DNA from: Limnoperna fortunei
Lineage: Eukaryota > Mollusca > Bivalvia > Mytilida > Modiolidae
Assembly (NCBI GenBank): GCA_944474755.1
Contig: OX104122.1
Coordinates: 25,073,714 to 25,137,713, forward strand
Reading direction: 5' to 3'
Length of the DNA: 64,000 nucleotides
Made by a program: the position numbers and the translations under genes. This document shows, one piece after another, positions 1-10,555 of the stretch. The first letter of the stretch is position 1; every line of letters starts with the position of its first letter. Under the pieces are notes generated by a model, which saw only the letters and a program-made list of their open reading frames with translations, was not told the origin of the DNA and did not search any database.

Positions 1-751
1 TCGAATATTAGCTGTTATATGTACTCTTAAAAATTGACATGGTTGTTAGCTGTTATTTAATGAAAATAAAAACCCTGTTTGATGTTAATAGTTAGAACAC
101 TGTTTTACATATTTTTTTATGTTATCTGTTAAATAATTTTATTCACCACTTTTTAAATGTAATTGAGTCTTTGTATGGAGGTAGGAATAGACACAATATC
201 ACGTACTATTTAGTATAAAAACCCTGATTAATGTATGTATTTTCTCGCCTTATCGCCCTGCAATGAGATTCTGCTGTTATCTACTTTTTTCTATCTTTTA
301 ACTCATTGTTTTCTGTTTTCTCATGTAAATTGCTGTTATCTGTTATAGTTATTTAAATTTAATGATATCTGTTTTTGGAAAAAATTTATAAAAATGTTAA
401 CCTGTTAATGGACCTCCTCCAGCCCGCTCATAAAAGTCAATGTTTCTGAATAATGTTTATTTAAAGAAATAATAATCGAATAGGGGTACCCCATAAAAAA
501 ATAACATTCAAATGCGAATGGCTTTTTGTATTTTTCAAATACTTTATGAACGGTAAAACGTTGAGCAGGTAAACTCGCGAAATACCCCCACACACTTCAC
601 CACATGACACAATCTCGGGAGATAAGACAATCAGTACATTTCTTAAACCTGGGAAATAATAGAAGTACGTACCTTGTTTAATCGTTAATAACACTCAGGA
701 GACGATTTTATTTTTCAATTAAGACATTTTTAGTTTTTATTTTTTTTTCAG
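1..751. other. AT-rich non-coding flank
   Basis: No exon, repeat array or RNA gene can be supported here. Short open frames on the minus strand have no recognisable composition or motif. The last bases form a long T-rich tract ending in CAG, a good splice acceptor immediately before the ATG at 752, so at least the end of this stretch is probably an intron. Confidence 0.5.
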
Positions 752-1168
752 ATGTGGGACATACTTAGTGTGTTAATATCCATTTTGGTTACAAATGCTG
801 ACGGTTGTTATTTTGTACCTAATCCACTCTTACATTGCCTGGAATTCTGGAAGTATCCAAATATGGAGCATGGATGCATGAAGCTTTCGGAACGTTTAAA
901 ATTTGTTGATTTGAAAAGTGAAATTGAAGGAGAGATTTTAATTGGCGTTAGCAAACAACCAGGGGTATGTTCATATTTCTTCTTTACAATAAATAAGCTA
1001 TCTTCCGATGAAACATACTACAACGAAATATTTGTGTATGATAGAAAAAGAGCGAAGCTGGACAGAATGTTCCCAAAAGGGGGGCGGGGGGTAACTAAAG
1101 GTACTTTTAGGTACAGATCTGCGGACGGAGATTTGAAAACCCAACCTATTCATTTTCGGACTTTATAG
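752..1168 (+). CDS. Small putative secreted protein, 138 aa, unknown family
   Basis: This frame runs from an ATG directly after a strong acceptor (T-rich tract plus CAG) to a TAG stop, so the visible part would be a terminal exon or the only coding exon. The N-terminus is hydrophobic (residues 2-15, with WDILSVLISILV) followed by NADGC, which looks like a signal peptide and cleavage region. The rest has four or five cysteines, a hydrophobic YFFF segment near residue 72, and a basic C-terminal third with a GGRG turn. I do not recognise the family. A possible internal donor (GTATGT near 965) could instead make the first 70 codons an exon of a longer gene. Repeats follow closely downstream. The open length and signal-like start in AT-rich DNA argue for a real gene; expression is unproven. 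Confidence 0.5.
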   Translation: MWDILSVLISILVTNADGCYFVPNPLLHCLEFWKYPNMEHGCMKLSERLKFVDLKSEIEGEILIGVSKQPGVCSYFFFTINKLSSDETYYNEIFVYDRKRAKLDRMFPKGGRGVTKGTFRYRSADGDLKTQPIHFRTL

Positions 1169-1244
1169 AATGAGACATAATCATATATTGGCTTATTAAA
1201 TCAGACCTATTATATATATATATAGTTTAGCTTATAGATTGATA

Positions 1245-1383
1245 TTGCCACTGAAGAAGGCCATCAGTTGGTCGAAAATTTTGTCATATTTATTAATATA
1301 ATTATTTTATAGTAGAAACATCTTTATATTGGTATCGTTGCATAATTCTCTAGACTTATATATATATATATATATATATATAC
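1245..1383 (-). repeat. Inverted partial copy of the 510-bp repeat, with (TA)n apex
   Basis: The stretch from 'ccatcagttggtc' to 'tctagactta' is the reverse complement of the start of the repeat beginning at 1384. The two are separated only by a TA run at about 1359-1382. Together they form a long imperfect palindrome with a TA-rich loop. A similar head-to-head arrangement occurs near 32.33-32.65 kb, so this is probably the element's own architecture. Confidence 0.75.
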
Positions 1384-2364
1384 ACAAGTCTAGAAGATTA
1401 TGCAACGATACAAATGACGGTGTTTCTTGTCAAAAATTTAGACAAAGACTGACCAACGAATGGCCTTAGTCATTGAATGTCAATATAAATAAATGACGTA
1501 AACAAGTCATAACATATTGATCTTAAACTTTCTCTTTTCCAACTTAACCCAAAATAGTTGCTTCCCAAGTCCGCCAGCCGCGGACGTGCCGTGCTGTTAC
1601 TTGGCTTTGCTCAAATATTCCAACAAGATGTAATCAAAATAACCAAGGTGACAAATTCATTACGCCAGACGCGCGTTTCGTCTACTTAAGACTCATCAGT
1701 GGCGTTTAACTCTAAATTCTTAAAGTATTTTTTCATTCGGTGATGGAATAATATAAGTCCACTGGGATCGTGTAAAAACACAATACAGGTAGTTCAAAAT
1801 ATTATATTAAAGTCTAAAGAGTCTACCAACCAGCAAGCTTATAAAGTATCGGATCGACAAACATGACGATACAGCATAAACAAAAAATAATATACAAGTC
1901 TAGAAGATTATGCAACGATACAAATGACGGTGTTTCTTGTCAAAAATTTAGACAAAGACTGACCAACGAATGGCCTTAGTCATTGAATGTCAATATAAAT
2001 AAATGACGTAAACAAGTCATAACATATTGATCTTAAACTTTCTCTTTTCCAACTTAACCCAAAATAGTTGCTTCCCAAGTCCGCCAGCCGCGGACGTGCC
2101 GTGCTGTTACTTGGCTTTGCTCAAATATTCCAACAAGATGTAATCAAAATAACCAAGGTGACAAATTCATTACGCCAGACGCGCGTTTCGTCTACTTAAG
2201 ACTCATCAGTGGCGTTTAACTCTAAATTCTTAAAGTATTTTTTCATTCGGTGATGGAATAATATAAGTCCACTGGGATCGTGTAAAAACACAATACAGGT
2301 AGTTCAAAATAGTATATTAAAGTCTAAAGAGTCTACCAACCAGCAAGCTTATAAAGTATCGGAT
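1384..2364 (+). repeat. Tandem direct repeat, 2 copies of about 510 bp
   Basis: Copy 1 begins at 1384 and copy 2 at 1894, both with 'acaagtctagaagattatg'. They are almost identical, so the duplication is recent. Each contains 'cattacgccagacgcgcg' followed by 'actcatcagtggcg', a motif I associate with dispersed bivalve repeats. A diverged relative lies at about 32.62-33.15 kb. The second copy ends in a TA microsatellite (2364-2386). Confidence 0.9.
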
Positions 2365-2386
2365 ATATATATATATATATATATAT

Positions 2387-2530
2387 TTGGCCGAGGGGTC
2401 TAGACCGCTGGACATAGTGCAGGCGATTTGGTGCCACAGTGTCACAACGGTGCGAGTTCGAATCCCGCTGAGGGAAAGCAAAAATTTGACAGTGTAAAAT
2501 CTAATTCTAACAGTGTTGGGTTTAATTTGT
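2387..2530 (+). mobile_element. tRNA-derived SINE fragment
   Basis: A tRNA-like head (ggccgaggggtctagac) is followed about 45 bp later by a B-box-like block (gagttcgaatccc at 2454-2466) and a short tRNA-unrelated body. Related copies occur at about 33.20-33.60 and 33.89-34.13 kb. Fragments with the same B box lie in each 2.7-kb tandem unit. It is a Pol III promoter relic, not a tRNA gene: no full cloverleaf is present. Confidence 0.7.
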
Positions 2531-3299
2531 ATATATATATATATATTGTATTATTGTACATCCCGATTGACAAAAAAGTCCATTCACTACCAAAATGTTT
2601 ATAAAACAAAAAGCAATACATACAAATTCAGCGACATCTTAAGACAAATTTATTTGACTTTTAGACTTCATCTCCTATTGTTCGTTTCCTATCTGGGTGG
2701 CGCAAATACAAAGAATCGGACCTAATTCTAATGTATGTGGCCATTCCTATCAGCACATTAACACCCATTTACTATTTCTGCATGACACATGTTTTATAGG
2801 TTTATTTATCAACATATAGGGATTTTGTTTGATCAAGTTATGTTAATGTATCACTTTATTGTTAAATCACCGTTGTTACATCGGCTTAATATTATAATTT
2901 GTGGCATTATTTACAACTACCCAACGGTATATTTTTCAATGAAAAGAGGTACATTTTCATATATTTTGGAAAGTTAAAAATGAGACCCTTTCGCACCGTG
3001 CATCCGTATTACCCTATATGTACCAAGTACCCACCACCCCGTGGACATACTGACTATCCGCACAGTGTATTTACAAGTCTTAGAAACAGGCGTCTATTGC
3101 GAGTCAGCGTACATTTTGTGTATTTTGTAACTGTATTAGTATCGTACATTTTATATTTTGAAAAAAAGCATACTGTCCGCTCTCTTCGTTGATAAGTATG
3201 GCTATTAATCTACCGATAACACAAAGTCACCAACAGGGACAGTCTATTGTTAGTATAGACTGTCCGTGTCGTGAACCATAACAGAATACGCAATATGGT
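2531..3299. other. Non-coding stretch
   Basis: A TA microsatellite (about 2530-2546) is followed by AT-rich DNA with short open frames of no recognisable character. Nothing else is seen. Confidence 0.4.
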
Positions 3300-3545
3300 A
3301 TCAGGTAAGTGCAAGAAATGTGATGATTTCTGTACTGGCCTAGTTATTGGTCCAAGGCTTGCTGTATTGACCTGGGGCGTAAGGACCAATAACCAGGCAA
3401 GTATAGAAATTATCACGTATATCTTTATTTATTAACTAGTCCAAAGCAATCAGGCTAATACAGGCTGGACTCAGGCCAATACCAACATTGGACTTGTTCA
3501 TTCCATATTGGACTGGTTCAGTAAGATATATCATGTCGGCAGTTT
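3300..3545. repeat. Foldback (hairpin) repeat, MITE-like
   Basis: Two arms with the theme 'cctagttattggtcc' and its complement 'ggaccaataaccaggc' (about 3318-3358 and 3381-3420) can pair around a short spacer. The right side continues with 'ggactggttcag'. A related fragment in the opposite orientation lies at 19018-19250, so this is a dispersed foldback family. No coding capacity. Confidence 0.65.
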
Positions 3546-3744
3546 AATTATTATTTAAGTGAATATTATAGAGTTAATTAATAATAGAAGGTTTATTCTT
3601 ATGCTAGACGAATAATGCAAACATTTTCAACTTGAGTTTGCTGTTACCAATCTTTACAAATGTAGACTGTATGAATTTAAATTATATTTTTCCATATTGG
3701 ACATGTTATCCACTGAGGCCCTTATTTCTGCTTGAATTCTTTTG

Positions 3745-4115
3745 GTAGACCAAACGAACCAAAAAAAAACCATTAGCTAACCCTAACTTAACATTCACAT
3801 TTAGGTTAAGGTTAAGAATTATGGTTAATGTTAGTTTTCTTATGAAGGGTAAGTGCCAGGATGAGGGTTGGGGAATTATTTATTATATGGGATTTAGATA
3901 TTTTTGAGGCAAGGTTAAGTTTGAATTATGTCTAGGGTTAGATTAGGTTAGCCTAGGTTGGGTTAATGCTAGGTTAAGGTTAGTTATATATCTATGCTAA
4001 ATTTTATGTTAAAGATAGGGTTTAAGTTTAGGTAAATTTAGGGTTAGATTAAGGTTAGGGAATGTGACTAACGCAAGAGTTAAGGATTAGTGTTAAGACA
4101 AGGGTTAGTGAATTT
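3745..4115 (+). repeat. Degenerate telomere-like GGTTA/TTAGGG-rich tract
   Basis: The tract is dominated by imperfect GGTTA, TTAGG and AGGGTTAG words such as 'ggttaaggttaag', 'aggttaaggttag' and 'tttagggttag'. They are irregularly spaced and all on one strand. This resembles a decayed interstitial telomeric or GGTTA satellite. No perfect TTAGGG run survives. Confidence 0.55.
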
Positions 4116-4194
4116 ATACATGAGTATGCATAGAGTAGAAATGATATTGTTAAAATTTTACACAAGGGTGAAAAATAAGTTTTTTTTGTAATAC

Positions 4195-4320
4195 TTAATT
4201 TTTATTGCATTTAAACGCAAAGATTGCGACCAAACGCTATACTTTGCGTTTAAGCGCAATAACATACGCAATAATAATATTGCGATTAAACGCAAAAAAT
4301 AGCGAATAAACCTATTAAAT
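4195..4320. repeat. Palindromic TTTAAACGCAA array, short block
   Basis: Repeated 'ttgcgtttaagcgcaat' and 'gcgattaaacgcaa' words occur at roughly 15-25 bp spacing. Each word is close to its own reverse complement. A longer block of the same type lies at 4865-5160. Confidence 0.7.
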
Positions 4321-4594
4321 ATTTCGAATAAGTGCATAAGTCCTATGAAGTCGGAAATCCCAAACCATTCCTATTTATTAGCCTAGATGACATAGTAACG
4401 TCATTGATATTACAGGTCGTCATTGGGGTTAATAACTGGTTACAACTTTGCGCTCTATCACACGAGGAAAACTTCCGAATGTGAAATATAGAACCTTATT
4501 TCATATCAGTAAGACTATGTTTGTTTCTATTGGATAAAAAAAATTGTTTATAATTCTTCAATGAAATTAATGTTATTAATAATTGCTTATATAG

Positions 4595-4740
4595 CTGGCT
4601 TGTCATGATAGTTTACAGCACTCGGGGCAGTGATATTGCCTGAAAAATTGATAATGCTCGCGCTTTTGGCTCGGACATTTCAATGTTTCAGGCAATACTA
4701 CTCTTCTTGTGGAGTCAATAATATATCATGACAATGTCCT
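4595..4740. repeat. Foldback hairpin element
   Basis: Arms 'tgtcatgata' plus 'gatattgcctgaaa' on the left match 'tttcaggcaatact' plus 'tatcatgacaa' on the right, around a loop containing 'ctcgcgcttttggctcgg'. Comparable hairpins occur at 46583-46770 and 51118-51237. Confidence 0.65.
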
Positions 4741-4864
4741 CTATAAGTAACTATTGTATGAATATCATATTTACAGTAAAATACATCTTGTATATGTATT
4801 ATCAGTGTTTGTAGTTGGCCTATAGAACATAATAGTAAATATATGATAAGTGGTGGTATTAATT

Positions 4865-5160
4865 TTTGTTAAAAGTGTAATACTATTGCGTTTTAACGCA
4901 AAACATATTGCGCTTAAACGCATTAGTATTGCGTTTAATCGAAATAATTTTTGAGTTTAAACGTAATGAGTTTTATCGTTTAATCGCAATAAGTATTGCG
5001 TTATTTGCAAAGATTGCATTTAAACGCAATAAGTTTTACGTTTTATCGCAATTACTTTTGCATTCAAACGCAAAGTATTGCGTTTAATCGCAATAAGATT
5101 TGCGTTAATCGCAAAAATTATTGCGTTTAACGGTAATCTTTTGCGTTAAATGCAATACAA
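4865..5160. repeat. Palindromic TTTAAACGCAA array, main block
   Basis: About a dozen or more imperfect copies of a near-palindromic word (ttgcgtttaaacgcaat) sit at irregular 15-25 bp spacing. The half-sites alternate in orientation. It is a satellite-like array between two hairpin-bearing stretches. Confidence 0.75.
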
Positions 5161-6479
5161 ATATTTTTTCCAACAAGTAGCCCGAATAAGCTTCAGTACA
5201 CTTCAACTTACTGTGAAATACAAACATAATACGATCTTCTTGTTTCAAAATTATTCGTGCGTTCGAGTTAGTTACATTTGCATTTTCCATCACACTTTAG
5301 AGGTACCGTTTTCGGACATTAAACCCTTTTCAAGTAATTATTTGCAAAAATGCTTGTTTTTGACTGTATAACTGATTGTGGCAAATGAACAATATAGGCT
5401 TCTCTAGCTTTCATATTTCAATAAACCGCATTTTCGTAATAAGTTCAGTTTCCATGTGACTTTATGTCGACCATATTTAACCTTTAAATTCAATAAATGG
5501 ATATATCATTTTTATCTTGGGCCACATGTCCTTGGAATGATTTTCATTGTTGGAATATCGGTAGTTTTTATTGTTACGTTTATTTAGGTTCGTTTATGCT
5601 AACATATTAAATATATTTTCATAATGTAAACGGTGTATATCCCAACTATTTTTACACGTGATTTGGTATCAGCCCCGAAATATTTTGCATCCCGTCACCA
5701 CGTGACTTGTATCTCGTCTTTACATGACTAGTCCCTCTCGTCCTTAAAATCACATGATTTCGCGAGAAAATACGCACACACCGGGATCCACATAAATGAA
5801 ACTACTGGGTCATTAAATTATCTCATTTTTACCACAAGCAATGAGTTGTTCGCACCATTTATATTATATCTGAAAGCACCAATACCAGTTTCATTGCTCT
5901 CAAACAATGTTCATCCTTTTTAGGGAGAGGAGACAATATGGGTTCGCCCGGAAGATGGATATTGCGCCCAGAATTGCTGCAGTAAACAGATCAGAAAAGC
6001 TAGTTATGAGGGTACACATATTGATTACCTGATAAAAATATTAAAAATGAAATAAACAAAAAATCATTTAAACTAATTAACAAAAATAAAAAGATTGGAA
6101 ATTGATCTATTGCTTCGTAGATTTGCTACCACTAAGTATAGAGGTTATTTATATATATATTTAGGTATCAGCCTTGTGGTATCTGATATTTAAAGCACGA
6201 AATCGTTCAGTGTCGGGGGTTCTGGTTTTATCAAAGAATGTGACGGAAAACTCGTAGTTTTTGAAAACCTACTGAATTTGGTTTATATACTGATTAAAAT
6301 CCAATGTTTTAATTATCGGTTTACATCATTTATACTCGTGCATATAGAGGTTAACCTCAGAGAACTAGAAATAATGTTTGTGTATACTTTAACATGTTTA
6401 AGTACATCAAGTGAAAAATTAAAGCAATTTATTGCAATAAGGCATCCCCACTTGAGACTTAGACAGGACGTAACTATAT
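5161..6479. other. Non-coding AT-rich stretch
   Basis: No exon with a recognisable motif and no clear repeat were found. Paired CACGTGA-type words occur around 5658-5700. Confidence 0.4.
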
Positions 6480-6985
6480 TATATGCGGTTGCGCTTTTTT
6501 GTATGCGTTGTAACATTCATTGTACCTTTATATGCGAAGGTACTTGGCGGTGGCTTTTCAATGTATGCAGTGTTGCTGTCATTGATGCCTTGTTACTGTC
6601 ATTTTATGCAGTGGCTCTTCAATTGTATTCAGTGTCACATTCACTGCATGTGGTTGCAGTATCATTATATGCGAAGGACTTTTATTAAATGCGGTGGCAC
6701 TTTCATTATATTCAGTAGTTCTTTCATTGTTTGCGGTGGTATTTTCGTTATATTCGGCGATATTTTCATTATATACGAAAGTACTCTCATTAAATGCAGC
6801 GGTGTTTTCATTATATTCGGTAGTATTTTCATTATATACGAAAGTACTCTCATTAAATGCGGTGGTGTTTTCATTATATGCGAAGTTGCTGTTATTGTTA
6901 TTCACGCGGTATATTCCTTGTATGCGGTTGTACATGGTATGCAGTGGTACCATTATTTTATGCATTGCTTCTGTCATTATAACAG
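6480..6985. repeat. 21-bp minisatellite with 63-bp higher-order period
   Basis: Between about 6690 and 6890 the DNA is built from 21-bp monomers of three types (for example ttcattatatacgaaagtact and ctcattaaatgcagcggtgtt). They cycle as a 63-bp higher-order unit, with more degenerate monomers on both sides. Because the period is a multiple of 3, several frames stay open on both strands. The apparent 100-195 residue open frames here are therefore by-products of the repeat, not genes. Confidence 0.85.
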
Positions 6986-7079
6986 TAAAATTATTAAAAA
7001 TATTTTGAACCTGAGGAGTATAATGGTTCTCTTAATCGCAACCTTAAATTTTGAATTAGATCGCATATAGATAATCCGT

Positions 7080-7900
7080 AGCCTTTAAGAGTAGAAGTCT
7101 TGTGTGTCCCTCCTTACCGAAAGTGTTTTCCAACCTGTTTCTTGATAAAGTTTTTCGATAGACGTTAGTTTTGTACCTCCCAATCCCCGGCGACGATAGA
7201 CTGAGCTTATATTGGAATGATCTCTATTCGATTAATTAGATATTGGGTAGGATAATGCCATACGACATCGCCATATTCTAATATTTGGCGTATTTACGAA
7301 ATGTACAATTTCTCAAGAACATATATGTCAAAGATAAAACACACCCTTCCTAAAAAGTTAACAAAGTTATAAGCTTAATTTACAATATATCGAATGTGGT
7401 CATGACATGAACCATTGTTAGAAAAATATAGGCCTAATTACTGATTTACGAGATGCGGTTAATGTTTCGGTTTTTGTCGGATTAAATTTAACTAAAAATT
7501 TCTTGAACAACTACAAATCCTTTTCGAGATCTCTGTTAAGTATATCAGCAGCAACACCCGGGAAGTCTACTATTATATATATAAACTTTTATCATCTGCA
7601 AATAGGTTAATGCATTCTTCAATTCCGTCTACAGTGTCATCATTATACAGAAAGAATAATAAAGGATCTAAGATAGAGCCCTGGGGAACTTAAGAGACGT
7701 CCACTCAGAGATACCAACGCTAAGAAGTACCCCTTGCTCCATCCCTGACAGTTAATATTTAAACCAGTTTGAAAGCGTTGCATCCTCACCTTTATTTGTA
7801 AGCTGAATTGTGCTATATAAGGTCTTACTTAATTCACAAAAACTACTCGTATTTCATTTCAACTAATTATGTTAACTTTCTCCGGAACTAGACGGCATTG
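7080..7900 (-). pseudogene. Non-LTR retrotransposon reverse transcriptase relic, copy 1
   Basis: Read on the minus strand, the segment near 7669-7690 encodes VPQGSIL, followed by a block encoding FADDKSL near 7583-7602. These are the conserved reverse transcriptase motifs that normally read VPQGS.LGP and FADD. Further downstream on the minus strand, LEYGDVVW and then a segment resembling SIEKLYQETGW correspond to the C-terminal thumb region of jockey- or CR1-type elements as I remember them. Stops and frameshifts interrupt the frame, and there is no endonuclease domain or 3' tail. It is a dead fragment inherited by both tandem copies. Confidence 0.8.
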
Positions 7901-8144
7901 AAACTGTCTGAAAGAACAAATGCGGTGGTGTTTTCATTATATGCGAAGTTGCTGTTATTGTTATTCACGCGGTATATTCCTTGTATGCGGTTGTACATGG
8001 TATGCAGTGGTACCATTATTTTATGCATTGCTTCTGTCATTATAACAGTAAAATTATTAAAAATATTTTGAACCTGACGAGTATAATGGTTCTCTTGATC
8101 GCAACCTTAAATTTTGAATTAGATCGCATATAGATAATCCGTAG

Positions 8145-8965
8145 CCTTTTAAGAGTAGAAGTCTTGTTTGTCCCTCCTTACCGAAAGTGTTTTCCAACCT
8201 GTTTCTTGATAAAGTTTTTCGATAGACGTTAGTTTTGTACCTCCCAATCCCCGGCGACGATAGACTGAGCTTATATTGGAATGATCTCTATTCGATTAAT
8301 TAGATATTGGGTAGGATAATGCCATACGACATCGCCATATTCTAATATTTGGCGTATTTACGAAATGTACATTTTCTCCAGAACATACATGTCAAAGATA
8401 AAACACACCCTTCCTAAAAAGTTAACAAAGTTATAAGCTTAATTTACAATATATCGAATGTGGTCATGACATGAACCATTGTTAGAAAAATATAGGCCTA
8501 ATTACTGATTTACGAGATACGGTTAATGTTTCGGTTTTTGTCGGATTAAATTTAACTAAAAATTTCTTGAACAACTACAAATCCTTTTCGAGATCTCTGT
8601 TAAGTATATCAGCAGCAACACCCGGGAAGTCTACTATTATATATATAAACTTTTATCATCTGCAAATAGGTTAATGCATTCTTCAATTCCGTCTACAGTG
8701 TCATCATTATACAGAAAGAATAATAAAGGATCTAAGATAGAGCCCTGGGGAACTTAAGAGACGTCCACTCAGAGATACCAACGCTAAGAAGTACCCCTTG
8801 CTCCATCCCTGACAGTTAATATTTAAACCAGTTTGAAAGCGTTGCATCCTCACCTTTATTTGTAAGCTGAATTGTGCTATATAAGGTCTTACTTAATTCA
8901 CAAAAACTACTCGTATTTCATTTCAACTAATTATGTTAACTTTCTCCGGAACTAGACGGCATTGA
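8145..8965 (-). pseudogene. Non-LTR retrotransposon reverse transcriptase relic, copy 2
   Basis: This is the duplicate of the preceding relic about 1064 bp further on. The VPQGS block lies near 8732-8753 and the FADD block near 8647-8666. The same disablements are present, so the element was already dead before the tandem duplication. Confidence 0.8.
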
Positions 8966-8983
8966 AACTGTCTGGAAAGAACA

Positions 8984-10310
8984 AAATCGGCATATCCTAC
9001 AGTCGACCTATTTTTAATTAAGTAGAAAGTAAAGTCGTTCAGTGTTTGACATGGGCAGAAATTAAGATTAAGATTCGCTTAGAAGTGCAGATTGTATTTG
9101 TGTATTACAAGTTAAAATGCTCCATTATCCAAGGTTTAAATTGATAGATCTTTAGTATCGTACTTCATTTAAGGGATATGTTCCATTATGGAGAACAGCT
9201 ATGTACTTCCGGTCAAATGTCAAAATGCACAAGCATAATTTTAATTCGACCTTGTTCAGTATTATTTTCCGGAAACTACGTTTTCCGTCGTGTATCTGTA
9301 CATAGTAATATTGTCGTCTGTAGGGAAATAAAATTGGAAATGGAATATTTTTGTTGCGTTATGAAATAACTAAATTTACCTCTCGCTGAAAGACAGTAAT
9401 AAATGGTTTTATTATACATCATACAAATTTCTAGACATTTCATTGGTTAAATTGAGTGTATTATTCCAGTCTAATCCCGAATTTAATCACATTTCTCTGT
9501 AAATCACTTTCCTTTACGAATACCATCTGTCTGTAATGAATACCACCCTCATCAATGAATACCACCCTCTTTAGATCTATTTAGAATACCTCCCGCTCAT
9601 ACCGGAAATGCATCATACCCTTTTTGTTGCAATGTTGTCCGATTTTGATTTAACGTTACTTCTGCAAAAATTTTATTAGACGACAAAATTTTATTCGCAA
9701 TCGTCTACGATGATGATAAAGCAGCCTATTTGTGGAATAAAAACGAAAGAAAATCGTATAGGTTATACAGTATTCAGAATAATATATAACATACAGCCTG
9801 CAAATGAGGGTGACATTCAATATACCACACTCAGATTAAGAAAAGAATACAACCCTCCACTTCGTCTAGGGTGTTATTCTTCCTTCGTGCGGCTAATCTG
9901 TGCAATCCTCAACTGCAGGTAGTATGTGTATCATATCGTATTCATTAAAAAATTATTTGAGGACTGGAACATGCATTAAATTAAGTATGTAGCGTTGATA
10001 CATCACGGTGATACTATTCTGGTTTCTGGTCAGAGAGTAGTTATCGCCATTTAAAGGACAGAAGCAAGATCGGATGGCGAGAATTTCTCCGTGACCAGTA
10101 TAGTTTACGAAGACTACCGAAAGTACCCTTGTCAAATACCATGTAACATTCTTATCTCAATTGAAAATACATGCAGGTAGAATACTATTTTTAGAAAGAC
10201 TACTATTGATGTCAAATAGTTTTTTCCAGATAATCAGCAAAGATATTGTAAGTAATATCGTAAATTTAAATTGATTTCCATCAGGTCTTTTAGTATACAC
10301 CGACTACTTT
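8984..10310. other. Non-coding stretch
   Basis: No gene can be supported. Around 9520-9600 the word 'gaataccaccctc' recurs as a short degenerate repeat. Confidence 0.4.
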
Positions 10311-10555
10311 TCCCTGGTCGAGTTGTTCAGGTAGTTCGTCTACTATTGATCATGGGGTCTGTAAACACTGAGATTGCAGGTTCGAATCTCACTGCGTGCA
10401 TGGTGCACTTGACTCCAATCTTAATTGACAAGGATAGCCAGTTTTCCTGCCGAAGGTCGGGGTACACCGGCTTCCTCCCCGGTGAAAACTGGACACCATG
10501 ATATTACTTAAAAGTTGCTGAAAGTGGCGTTAAACACAATTCAAACAAACAAACT
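10311..10555 (+). mobile_element. tRNA-derived SINE, near full length
   Basis: A tRNA-like head (tggtcgagttgttcaggtag) and a clear B box (ggttcgaatct at about 10379-10389) are followed by a body with 'ccggcttcctccccggtg'. The end is 'ttgctgaaagtggcgttaaa' and then a caaacaaacaaa tail. This is the layout of molluscan SINEs with a 'gcgttaaac' 3' end. Related copies are at 15275-15520 (plus), 56893-57000 (minus) and 62610-62735 (minus). Confidence 0.85.

Larger units (their letters stand above)
6855..8983. repeat. Tandem segmental duplication, 2 copies of about 1063 bp
   Basis: Copy 1 starts at 6855 and copy 2 at 7918, each opening with 'aaatgcggtggtgttttcat' and ending with 'aaactgtctg...aaagaacaaa'. 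Differences are a handful of substitutions and single-base indels, so it is young. Each copy holds the end of the 21-bp minisatellite plus a dead LINE fragment. The junction at 7917/7918 joins the LINE side to the minisatellite side, consistent with unequal exchange. Confidence 0.92.

Noticed and set aside
2454..2466. Possible tRNA gene (B-box match)
   Set aside because: No full cloverleaf can be drawn and the same segment recurs at 33.3 and 34.0 kb, so it is a SINE.
6483..7070. Long open frames on both strands (up to 195 codons) suggesting a low-complexity protein
   Set aside because: They are produced by a 21-bp minisatellite whose period is a multiple of three. No splice signals, and the frames overlap on opposite strands.
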